Position numbers and translations under genes: made by a program. This document shows, one piece after another, positions 11,871 to 22,145 of a DNA stretch of 64,000 nt. Source of the stretch: Patellaria atrata CBS 101060 (lineage: Eukaryota; Ascomycota; Dothideomycetes; Patellariales; Patellariaceae); the NCBI GenBank assembly GCA_010093705.1, contig MU006094.1, positions 1,153,550 to 1,217,549 on the forward strand, in the 5' to 3' direction. Position 1 is the first letter of the stretch; each line of letters starts with the position of its first letter. The notes beneath the pieces were generated by a model. It searched no databases. It was not told the DNA's origin and saw only the letters and a program-made list of their open reading frames with translations.

Positions 11871-12462
11871 ACTCGGAGAAGAATACTTAAAGACGCTCCT
11901 TTACGCATGTATTTAGATTCTTCGTAATTCTTCTTACTAACGTATCTTACTATAAGATTGGATGTTACGGTCTTTGACTTAACTCTCCTTTGTCATACCG
12001 TGTTCGTACAGTATCATTTATCTCTACTGTGAAGCCTTGAGAGAGAGTTATGGGGAAGCAAGTTATATCGTTAACTTAAAATGCAAACCTTTACACGTTC
12101 TATCACGAAGCGGAAACCAAACACTCTTCTTAGGAGAAGGAGGAGACTCTCGAGTGAGAAACCTTGGGCGTTTTTATATTTATCTTGTTTCGACAAAGAG
12201 AAGTATAAACTCCCGCCTTTTTTTAACAGACTCACGGTAAGCCGTGGTCAGAACAGAACTAACATAGCGTACGAGTTTTCTATAGTCGTTGACGCATTCC
12301 TTGAGCATTATCCATCTTGAAATAGCGCTATTTAACTGTATTCCTGATTTTAAGAGTACCTTTAGAATGTGCTGACGACCGAAAATGATCGTATGCTGTG
12401 TGTGTATGTTCACCATAAGAAGACGGCTTGAGATGGAGGTGGACTTCTCATGGATTGGTTTA

Positions 12463-13587
12463 TCAGTCCTGGTCGTAACCTCTCATTCCCTCGGTGATTG
12501 CTTTTCTAACTGCGGCCGCAGCTCTACCGACTTCTCCTCCCTCTTTTCTAGCAGTCTCAAGTCCTGCTGATATTGCGGGTTCAAACCGGTATAAGAAGAT
12601 CCTTTGCCGGTCCTCTCGATCTTCGTACATCTCGTTATCCTCATCTCTCGGGGCGCCGAAAAGGTTTAGGTGGTCAAACCCTTGGTACTTCGAAGACAGC
12701 ATGTGGTATTCCGATTGACACAAGGGGAATGGCCACATGCTATGCGTCGATCCTTTTACGTCTTCTGATGACGATTTTCCTAAACCTGCCCGCAAAAACG
12801 ATGCGAGACCGTTCAGTTGCCTTACAAACACCTTACCCTCGCTGCCAGCCTTGGCAGTTGTAGTTCGTGCTGCAGTCCATTTTCCAGTATTTTGAGCCTG
12901 CCAGCCCAGTAGGCTTAGAAAAGTCTTTAGCGTCCTGACCCAACCTCCAACGGAGCCAACAAGCTCCTGGCCTGCAACTCGCAGTGACCAGTCGAGAACA
13001 TCAATAGATGAATATCTTATATCAGCCGAGAGATGGGTCATTCCCGCTCGCGTATATAGCAGGAGCTGTTCTACATGGTTCGCCACGCCCTCCGGTGGGA
13101 GGACCTGTAAGACTTTTAAAAGTTGCTCGCGTACGCCCTTTGATCCATCCACTATAAGTGGTTGTACTTTGGGAATAATTATCGCGATTGGCTGTGGAAG
13201 AGGTGAGTCGGGGGGTCGTGTCTTGATAGCAGTCGTTAGATATGCGAGTGACTCTTTGCGCTGTGAGTCGGATTTATGCGTTAGAAGGGAAAGATGGTGC
13301 GAAAACTGCGACGTTAAGGAGGGTGCGGTGGTCGAAATCGATTGTTCCTTGAGAACGACAGCTAAAGAGCATTAGCTGTGAGTCGTAGCTTAAAAATGTG
13401 TACGGTTCGCACATTTCGCTTTGAAGCTGGTATCTGTGAAATTAGATGCTTTTGGTTTTGTCTTGCCCACCTTAAGCTTCGCTTTCTATTCTCATATTCA
13501 GCTTGCGATCGTGTCAAACGTGATACAATAGTGACCCACAGCAAAGTCTTTCTTCTTTTCCTTCTTCTTCTTCGCGCTGGATCCCAT
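12463..13587 (-). CDS. IPI1: Pre-rRNA-processing protein Ipi1 (RIX1 complex, TEX10 family)
   Basis: Three exons: 13587-13540, 13485-13413 and 13361-12463. The total is 1020 nt, giving 339 aa. The start gives MGSSAKKKKEKKKDF, a basic N-terminus typical of Ipi1, followed by KLKVGKTKPKASNFTDTSF and the HEAT-like IPI1 N-terminal domain (LLTHKSDSQRKESLAYL near residues 75-91). The protein works with Rix1 and Ipi3 in the nucleolus and nucleoplasm, in ITS2 processing and pre-60S maturation. Its start is 314 bp from that of the LC7 light-chain gene on the other strand, so the two probably share a bidirectional promoter (13588-13901). Length is normal for fungal orthologues. Confidence 0.93.
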
Positions 13588-13901
13588 TGTGCTTATAACC
13601 GCTTTCGAAGAGTTTCAATCTTTGTCGCATATATCTCCTGTTTAATGTCAGCAGCATGAGATAGGTGAGGTAAGAATCGTCAAGAGTTGTGCAGAAAATG
13701 GTTCCAAAAACGGCGAACAGCCATTTCTACAAGGCCCGCGTTTTGTGCCAAGGCGCGTTATTTCGGAACGAGCCGAGGCTCATGCGCGGACCTCCGTCCC
13801 AAAACTAACGGGAGGTGGAATCCTCTTCCGAAGTATCAACATTCCGTGTGGGAAAGAAACCAAGGATCTTCCCACGAGAGTGAGCGACAAAGTACATAAG
13901 A

Positions 13902-14400
13902 ATGTCGCAACTGAGTGTAAGCCCTTATAAGAATATCAATTGACCGAAATCATTGCTAATCATCACCAGGTAGAAGAAGCTCGAGCGCTTCTCGCACGCC
14001 TTCCTCAAAAGCCTGGCATACGGTGTACCTTAGTTCTCTCCCGCAAAAAAGAGGACGCTATCATTTATTGGACGACTGGACTGAGGTCACAGAGTACCAC
14101 ATCAGCTTCTGAAAACGGGGCTCCGGAGGAATACTCAAGTGGTAGGAGGGTTCTGGGCGCGGAAAAGGTTGCAAAACTCGTGTGGGAATTCATGGACGCC
14201 TCAGACACCTTGGTGCAAGGATTGGATGATGAGAAAGATGAGGCAGAGCTGCTGAGAGTGAGAGCAAAGAAACACGAATTCCTTATTGTACCTCGTAAGC
14301 ATCTCGTGATATTGGAAAGCTGTCAATGATTGGGCTAACTGCTAGTCTAGACCCTAAGTACCTGCTCGTCGCTATACATGAGACACCGTCATCGTCATAG
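13902..14400 (+). CDS. Roadblock/LC7 family dynein light chain
   Basis: Three exons: 13902-13916 (15 nt), 13970-14294 and 14351-14400, giving 129 aa. The first exon encodes only MSQLS. The intron ending CACCAG joins it to VEEARALLARLPQKPGI. The last exon gives IVPHPKYLLVAIHETP, the usual LC7 end, so unspliced reading to 14329 would lose the final beta strand. The fold is a Roadblock/LAMTOR2 (MglB-like) domain covering the whole protein. Family members dimerise on dynein intermediate chain and support cytoplasmic dynein cargo transport. An insertion of about 20 residues (SQSTTSASENGAPEEYSSGR) separates the first beta hairpin from the helix. Confidence 0.88.
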
Positions 14401-14609
14401 GCTGTTGGTTCGTTTCCCTTTGCACAGTATTTCATTGCACGATACCCCAAGCATAGACTGGAGTTTGGTGTCTGTTCATAGAATCATTTGCGGAGATGAT
14501 GTTACTATATGAAACGATTGAGAAAAGAAATCCATCTTCCACACCCGAACATTATACACTGATACCGATCACTTAATTCAGTCAAATACAGTCATTGATT
14601 CTTTGGAGC

Positions 14610-15114
14610 TCACCAATGCGCCTCACTAATAGGAACGCTCTCGACATCCATACCTTCCTTGAACCATCTCTCGTCTTCTGTCAGCTCGATATCGTTACCG
14701 CTCATCTGTCTCTTCCGCATCCTTCCGTCTTCCGCGAAGGTCCAATCCTCCAACCCATAGCACCGCTTCCACTTCATTCCATCATATGCATCCTGGTACT
14801 CGTACCAGAACTGGACGGCGATCTTGTTGTCAGTGAAGGCAAAGAGCTCCTTGCGGAGTCGATAGCTCTTCTCCTTCTCCCACTTCTTGGTCAAGAAGTC
14901 GACGATGGCATTGGTTCCCGTGAGAAACTGGTCACGGTTACGCCAGATGCTGTTTTCTGTATACGCTTTGGCAATGTTTGTTGGTTCTCTTGAAGGTATC
15001 AGACAACTTATCTTCGCGATGGGACTCATGAACTTACTTGGTGTTCCAGAACCCTTGAGCTATTTTGACCTTTTGACGAGCGGTCTCTTCTGTGAATGGA
15101 GGCTTCAGGGACAT
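14610..15114 (-). CDS. DUF1348 / NTF2-like family protein
   Basis: Two exons, 15114-15038 and 14988-14610, with a 49-nt intron; total 456 nt, 151 aa. It begins MSLKPPFTEETARQK and continues into a cone-shaped NTF2/SnoaL-like fold with IWRNRDQFLTG and the QFWYEYQD, RCYGLEDWTF and ERWF segments typical of DUF1348. Members are small soluble proteins found in bacteria and fungi with no proven reaction. The length is the normal one for the family. The start sits back-to-back with the peroxiredoxin gene 740 bp away. Confidence 0.88.
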
Positions 15115-15853
15115 GTTGAGGGTTGGTATGTAATCCTAGAACTGAGGATTGGGGCTTACAGAAGGAAGAAGGGTCAATGGTGAAAGTTGTAGTTGTTTCT
15201 ATGGGAAGAATTGCAATTATCACCAGTCATAGCTTTATATATACAACATTGGAGGGTGATGCGGTCCACTAGAAATGGACAATGCGGTCTCGAGAATTAC
15301 AATTTACAACATCACCACCGTTGAAAAAATGGTAAGGTGACTCTTAGTAGTAACATCAACTTTCCCTTCCAATGCATGTACAGTAAGCAACATAAGCATC
15401 AGATGTACGAAGCTTGAAGGATCCCTGAGCACATCTCCCAGGAGGCAATTCCAGGCCGTCACCACCATATTTTTCTACCTTAAATTTAGTTCTACAGCGG
15501 CATGAGCGGAATGAATTCCTACACATCGTCTAAATTCTGAAAACTTCTAGAAACTCTTTGCAACGTTCTCATCCTTTACGGAGTATTTGGAATAACGGAG
15601 AGAACATGACGCTATCTGTCGCCGATTTCGAAGCAGAAGGTCGAGCCCCTCCCCCGCGGTGCGGTGCGGATGTCTCTACCAGCACTAATCGCGCAGTTGA
15701 GAAGCTTGCGTAATCGGAGCTCACCGGTGCTTCTTATTTTTTGGGTTTATATTTTGGAAGAATTCCTCGGACATTTATCTACTCTGTGTGAAAGTCTTAG
15801 GTCTTGCGAGGATATCATAAGAGTTGAGGAATCAATTGAGGAATAGAAACACA

Positions 15854-16628
15854 ATGGCACCCCTACAGAAAGGAGATAAATTTCCGGACGGCGTTGTGTT
15901 TGAGTAAGTCTGTTCCTCAGTTCCAAACTACCTTGATGGTCGCCATTGTGGGTTGTTTATACGAAGACTATACTGAGTTTTCTTTGATAGTTGGGTTCCA
16001 ATCGAGAACGATGACCCTCTACTCTGCGGTGTCCCCCAAAACTACAATGCTAGCAAGGAATTCGCTGGGAAGAAGGTAGTTCTTATCAGCGTTCCAGGTA
16101 TATCACATCCATCTCTATTACAACTGTATCACCAGACTCTAACTGTGTTCCCATTGCAGGCGCATTCACTCCAACCTGCCAGGCCCGTCATATCCCTCCC
16201 TTCCTTGAGAAAAGCGAAGAGTTGAAATCCAAAGGTGTGGAGCTCGTCGTCGTTATCGGATATAACGACGGATGGGTCATGAATGCTTGGGGCAAGGTGA
16301 ACGGTGTCAAAGGAACAGATCCAGTTGTTCGTCCCCCCTTTTGTAACGCAGATCTACTCCATCCTATGGTGTCATGCTAAATATACCACTTCAACAGCTC
16401 TTTATGGGCGACATCAAGACCTTCTTCTCCAAAAACTACGCTTTCCCGTCCGCGAGTGAGCGCAACAGCCGGTGGGCCATGGTTATCGAGAAGGACGGTA
16501 CGATCTCGTATTCTGAATACGATGGACCTGGTCAACTAGAGGTAAACTATCTCCCTCTTCTCGACTAGGGCTATATCGCTAATTTCGTGAAGGCTTCGAC
16601 AGCTGAGGCCGTCCTTGCTAAGCTGTAG
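15854..16628 (+). CDS. Peroxisomal peroxiredoxin (PRX5/PMP20, Asp f 3-like)
   Basis: Five exons: 15854-15903, 15991-16097, 16160-16326, 16398-16541 and 16593-16628. The total is 504 nt, giving 167 aa. The AhpC/TSA thioredoxin fold carries the peroxidatic Cys in AFTPTCQARH. It reduces H2O2 and alkyl hydroperoxides using thiols. The C-terminus reads ...AEAVLAKL, a peroxisomal targeting signal type 1 (AKL). The last intron (16542-16592, 51 nt) has a GCTAAT branch site and ends GAAG. If retained, the protein ends 9 residues into the intron at a TAG (16566-16568) and loses AKL. The third exon's donor (GTTCGT at 16327) is weak but gives the expected DPVLFMGD. Confidence 0.9.
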
Positions 16629-17223
16629 GTCTCTCGAGGATTAGATGGATTGGTCGTTTGAAGTAGTGATGTTTAGAGAAGTGAGGTCACCTGGATATAT
16701 ATATGTCCACAGATTGCTTGAAGCGGTCTAAGGGTTATGATTCGTAATGATAGATTTAATTAAGTATTTCAAATTTATGTATAGTACACTAGAGTGTATG
16801 GGAAACAACAGCGAAGACGAACAAGTATTCACATAGAAAAGTTCGACAGCTTTCAGTTGACCATGAATGAGTACATCAGAGTATGTGTAGTGAATATCAA
16901 GCACACCGGCTGTGTTCAACAAAGCGTGTGTAGCGTAACCGTCGACCCGCTCCTTCAGATAAAATCCAGGCGGGAGATACAGGACGCGATCAATCTGACG
17001 CGTAGTGAAGATCCCAGTGAAGGAACCGCAGCTTCCCGGTCACAATAATGAAATAGTTGCAACCTCAGCTTCCGCGTTGGAATGGAGAAAAAAGGTTCTC
17101 ATCCGAATCTTACTACTTATTTTTTCTCGCTTAGTCATCGCCAAGCCAAAGCTCGAACCTAGAACTTCTAGGACCTTTTGCACCATCAAACTTACTCACC
17201 TCACGAGCACAATTTGATCGGAG
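16629..17223. other. Spacer between peroxiredoxin and MRS6
   Basis: AT-rich 3' flank, then the promoter region of MRS6. No gene seen. Confidence 0.5.
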
Positions 17224-19169
17224 ATGGAGACTCTAGACAAGACGACATGGGATGTTCTCATATCTGGAACTGGCATCCGTCAGTCTCTCCTTGCGCTGTA
17301 AGCTCAAGCAATCTTCGGCAACGATGAAATCCCGCATAGTCTGACTGACGAAGCTACGGTTCATGAAGAGCTTTATCTCGCTCCGGCAAGAAAGTCTTGC
17401 ACATTGATAAGAATGATTACTATGGAGGTCCAGAAGCTGCATTTAGCTTACAGGAGGCACAGGAATGGGAGAGCAAGGTAGCACGAGGTATGGCGACTGC
17501 TTGACTTGATATTGTCTTTGCTGATAACCTTCAGATACTTCTCCGTTGTTCAGCAATGTAAAGATCACACAACGGCCCGAGCAGGAACAAGAGAATAGGC
17601 TGAAGTTGTCCGCCTCAAGGGCGTACAGTTTGTCACTTTCTCCACAGCTCATCTATTCCCGGTCCACCCTCCTATCGAAGCTCGTGTCCTCGAAGATATA
17701 CAGGCAACTGGAGTTTCTAGCAGTAGGGAGCTGGTGGGTATACTCGCCCAGTGGTCATGAAGCTTCATCCGATTCTGCGGAACCAAGTCAGGGTTCGAAG
17801 GGGACCTTGTCGAAAGTTCCAAGCGGGCGTGAAGATGTCTTCGAGGATCAAATACTCGACCTTCGTTCCAAGCGAGCTCTTATGAAGTTTCTTAGATTCG
17901 TGGTCGATTATGAGAACCAGGGAGACGTCTGGGAAGAGCATCGAGATAAGCCATTTTCGATATTCTTGTCAGAGAATTTCAACTTACCAACTGTGTTACA
18001 CGACCCCATTCTTGCTCTCACACTTTCTCTGAAGGCGCCTGAAAACACATCCACAGAATATGCTCTTCCCAGGATAGCACGACACCTTCGTTCAATAGGT
18101 GTTTTTGGGCCCGGTTTTGGCGCTGTCCTACCTCGATGGGGTGGTGTCTCTGAAATCTCACAAGTCGCATGTCGAGCTGGCGCTGTCGGAGGTGCTGTCT
18201 ATGTGCTAGACAAGGGTCTGAGAGATACCCTTGATAGACCTGTCGCGCAACAAATGATGGATAATGTTGCCTCCAGTCCTACCACTGGGACATCAGTGGT
18301 ACTCGAGGGTGGGGAAACCGTCAGAACACAGTGGATTGCGGGTTCGAGAGTGGACCTACCGGCCTCTGTCATCAGTTCCTCCGAAGATGGCCTGCACTAT
18401 TCGGATTTAAGAGTTACCACCTTATCTCGTTCGATCTCCATTGTAGGGTCTCCACTTGAGTCTCTATTCCCAGACATCGCGGAAGGTGCTCCTCCTCCTG
18501 CTGGCGCTGTTGTCTTTTTTCCCTCAGGTTCACTTTCCGTTAATGGGGAATTGGAACTCTCCTCAAATCGGACGCCGGTCTATATTTTCGTTCACTCTAG
18601 TGATTCAGGGGAGTGTCCGAGTAACCAGTGTAAGTTTCTTTTGTCTCCTATAGTTTTATTTTGCTCACCTGATGATTCTCCAATTGAATACTTTATCTAC
18701 ATTGTCTGAACCTCTTGACGATAAAATCTCTGACAAACTGACTGAGCATCCTACTTCACTTGCAATTTCATCTCTCTTTACACTATCAATTCATATGCTG
18801 ACTTGGTAAGGTGTTCTTTATGCTTCTTGTTCTACAACGAGTCAAGAGGGATCAGCTCTCCTTGCAGAAGCAGTCCGGCAGCTATTATTAGCTCTTAATG
18901 GAGATCCAGCGTCAATACTCCTGTGGTCTCTGAGCTATGACCATCGTGCTCAAGATAGCAAAGAATTGGACTGTCCACCAGCCTCTTATAATGATAATAC
19001 CATTGCTTTCTCTTCAAGTTCGTCGGACCTTGCATTCGAGGATAGCGTTCTGGAAGAGGTCAAGCTTGCGTGGGAGAAGATCATGAGCGGTGAACCTGAT
19101 GCAGGGGATTTCATGGTCATCAGTGATCCGGAAACTGACGATGACGCGGATGGGGATTTTGATGGATGA
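17224..19169 (+). CDS. MRS6: Rab escort protein (Rab geranylgeranyltransferase component A)
   Basis: Four exons: 17224-17297, 17369-17487, 17535-18629 and 18811-19169. The total is 1647 nt, giving 548 aa. The GDI/REP fold opens with METLDKTTWDVLISGTG, then a dinucleotide-fold element continuing LSRSGKKVLHIDKNDYYGG. Later blocks are LMKFLRFVVDYENQ, GVFGPGFGAVLPRWGGVSE and CRAGAVGGAVYVL, all characteristic of the GDI family. REP presents newly made Rab/Ypt GTPases to geranylgeranyltransferase II and delivers them to membranes. The acidic C-terminus (ETDDDADGDFDG) is usual for fungal REPs. The third intron (181 nt) is long for this locus, but the splice restores NQCVLYAS, the expected strand. 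Confidence 0.92.
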
Positions 19170-21180
19170 TTTAGTTAGAATGTGCGTCAAATTCATATTG
19201 TATTAATCTCTAATGCCGTGCAAGAGCATCCGATACAGGGACTGCCAAATTATTCAATTTACCTAGTAAGTTCGCCGTGATTGACATCTAGTCACAAGTA
19301 CTATTGGTTCACTGTATTGTTTCATGAAAGGGCCGTAATGTCAGTACCCTACCTACTGCAGAAGAAGATGACTGTTCTTGTCACTGTCTCACCCATGCCG
19401 CAATGCCATCATCTCCCATGATGTATCATGTAGTGTTCCGTGTGAGAGTCACCGATGACCTATCCTCTTGACTCGGTAGATATAAGACTGCTCAGAGCTC
19501 AAGTATATAAACCTGTCCATCTCTTTCTCTTACCAATTTCAATTTCTTTATAGTAAGGGCCTTCCTAACTTCATCCCTCAGATTGGGTTTTCTGTTGAAA
19601 GGAGAAAGTAACTTCATTTTGAGCATGAGGAAACTACGCAGAGATCAATTAGGGTTGCTTTTGCCGGGTGGGAGAGTTGCGTTCATATTAGGCGTGAGAA
19701 AATGAAGACTACTACGTGTTTCTGGTATGGTTTATGTTCCGGATGACCTTCAGCATACTTAAGGGTTAATGAATGTACTCGAAGAATAATTAGATGATAA
19801 TCATCAATTCAATCGGACACTACCACAGGAGAACAGACAAGAGACATGAACACAGTGCACCAGACGCAGAAGCCTCCCAGTGAACTCAGCGTTTTCCGGG
19901 TTCCTGAGGCGAAATCTGTTTTCATCGTGGTTCAACCACACCCACCACCAAGCAAATGGAAGAGGACACTGGTTTTCCCTCCTGTCTCACAAAATGAAAT
20001 GGAAAGAAAAAGGAAGAGCAAGGCAACTTGGTTGTATTTATATTCCTCGCAGTAGCCCTCAGCCTGGCGGTCTGGGGAAGAACCTGTCTACGTTAGCTGC
20101 AACCATGTCAAATGATATGTTGTGAATTAGCTATGCGACTACGCCGGGATATCACCAGATGATTATGATCTGACGGTTTTACGTGAGTAGTCTTGGGATA
20201 GTGGATGTCTCGGGTATATAAACCTGTGGATATTCTATTCTTCTCTCTTTCTCTCTCTCTGTTATTAAATGGGCAAATCTACGCATGAAACTCGGAGGCG
20301 AAGACTTAGACTAAATTCCAATTGCACTATTTTTTGGTTATGGGAGTGAAACTACAGTCAAGAGACGAGCCTCTCATCCCACGACGGGTATTATAGGTTG
20401 CCGGGTTTGATGGCTGGTAACATGCAGGTTCCGATCCCATCATTAGGGTAGGGGGTTAGATGAAATGATATTGCAGTCTCTTTTGACAATGCTCCCCAGC
20501 TTCCCCATAAGACAGTGGGAGTTCTCGGCGTAATACGGTGATGAAAGTCATCTACTCAAGCTAAACTACTCCGATGCGAGCAGACAAGCGTTGTAAATTG
20601 GACGCAGTGCTCTAAGAAGTGACACACCATGGCAAAATTCGCAAGACAGCGTTCCCCCTCAGACGAATTGACTTCATCTTTCGGTAAGGTAATCTCATAC
20701 CACAAATTGTGGCTTTCCGTCTTCCCGATATATCATCCGGATACATGTTTGCAAAACTTTGTCCGGTTCCATAGGTTATGGAGAAATTACCGAAGAGAAA
20801 AGAGCAAGAGGACTTATTTATACCCACAAAATACTCCAGCCCAACGCTTGTGGTCAATATTCTCAATGCACCGAGAGCGTAAGACCGTCATACTCTGCTG
20901 ATCAGTATGCCGACTGACAATGCATGCAAGTGACGTATCTCAGTAGGTCATCAGGGTTCTCTGGTGTTTTCAATGGCTGAGACTTCTCATGCCTTGGATA
21001 TATAAAGTCCCGATCTTCTCTTTTATTCTGTTCTGCCAATGTAATCATTGTGGCTCCAGCGGGTAGAGTGCTTCCACAAATATGTACAATATCAAAATCA
21101 CAGAGAACTATTAGGATTGGTTCGGGAATCATATATTATTTCCTTCGAGCAAATGGTTTCAACTAGAACCTGGGGATTCA
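19170..21180. other. Intergenic zone with repeated TATA segments
   Basis: No gene is seen over 2 kb. An identical 14-mer GTATATAAACCTGT occurs at 19503-19516 and 20214-20227, each followed by a pyrimidine tract, and a related GGATATATAAAG lies at 20997-21008. This looks like diverged promoter-containing repeats or old LTR-like sequence. Confidence 0.4.
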
Positions 21181-22145
21181 AATATGACTCTATTTCATTG
21201 TTCTTTTTCTACTCTTGTACCCCTGGACGGAAACTTAGGGGATAGCGTTGAGATTATGGATGCAGAGCTATTTGCCATCCTTAAAGCACTTGAAAGAGAA
21301 AAGACCCAACGTGAGAAGGGACAATCCATTGCAAAAACATATGGGTTTTTGTGGACAGCCAGGCAGCACTTAAGAGGCTACAAAAGAACAGCCTTGATGA
21401 AGGACAAGAATTAAGTGTGATGATAAATGACCTATGCAATACTCTTACCAATGAATGGGAAATGAAAATTACCTTCAGCTGGGTTCCTGGCCATAAGAAC
21501 ATCTTTGGGAATGACATAGCAGACAAGCTGGCTAAGAAGGGACTGGGCCGCAAGCCTATAGGCACTTCATTCACATCACTCAGTTATATCAAACGAAAAT
21601 GATTGGGAAAGATGAAGAAGGGAAGTGCTTCAGAGACTGTCAATCACTTCAAACACCAACACACCATATTTTACATTGTGCACACTACACTAAAGAACGC
21701 AAAGAAATGAGGAGGTAACTAAGATCAAAGCTAACAATGGTAAAGCTTTTTCGCACAAAGCTAGGCAAACAGTTGTTATTCAAGTATATAGCAAGATCTC
21801 AAATCTCTACTTCCAGATGGCTGATACACGCAGGAGATATAGATAGAGTAGAAGTGTAGAGTCTACAGAAGAAAACAAGATGTATGGCATAGGACTGGAA
21901 ATAGAAAAGAAATGGTAAAGAGGAAGAAAGACGGTTTTCCAACAATTTCCTTTGTATGGAGTTTAAACGTAATGACTTTCCTTGAAATATAAAATATCAG
22001 TGGGTTAAACTACTGAAGACTTCACTAAGCATATAAGGGCCCTGAAAAAGGATTTATGTATATAGGGAGTTGCGCCATAGCTTGGAGGCTGCATGCGCGG
22101 TATTGTAGATAATACAATACAATGGAAATAAAACAAAAAAAAATA
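21180..22145 (+). mobile_element. 3' end of a degraded non-LTR retrotransposon (Tad/I-like) with RNase H
   Basis: An RNase H domain is readable in pieces: DAELFAILKAL near 21260-21292, then, in another frame, VDSQAALKRLQ near 21351-21385, TFSWVPGHKNIFGNDIADKL near 21472-21532, and a HILHCAHYTKER-like Cys/His remnant near 21665-21705. The frames are broken by indels and stops. The element ends in AATACAATACAATGG, then an A-rich tail at 22131-22145. The 5' part (gag, endonuclease, RT) is absent, as expected for 5'-truncated LINE copies. Confidence 0.75.

Larger units (their letters stand above)
10978..12228. mobile_element. Older solo LTR (LTR B), split by insertion of LTR A
   Basis: The element begins TGTTACGGCCACAAGTTGTA at 10978-10997 and is interrupted after 11016. 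It resumes at 11614 (the 5-bp TSD copy at 11609-11613 excluded) and ends ...TTTTAACA at 12228. Joined, it aligns along its length with LTR A: the same start, the shared CACCACTCGG, the CACGTGA block, the ATGTATTTAGATTCTTCGTA block at 11909-11928, TTGGATGTTACGGT, and CTCCCG near the end. Flanks are CACTC and GACTC, a probable 5-bp target duplication with one mismatch. No internal retrotransposon coding remains. It carries a 61-bp tandem repeat. Confidence 0.75.

Noticed and set aside
16542-16568. Possible 27-nt ultra-short intron in the peroxiredoxin gene
   Set aside because: GT...AG at 27 nt also closes the frame, but the 51-nt alternative has a proper branch site (GCTAAT) and gives the expected junction to ASTAEAVLAKL, so it is preferred.
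18690-18808. Reading LSTLSEP... as an extra MRS6 exon
   Set aside because: No acceptor gives the right phase. Splicing directly from 18629 to 18811 restores the expected REP sequence and total length divisible by three.
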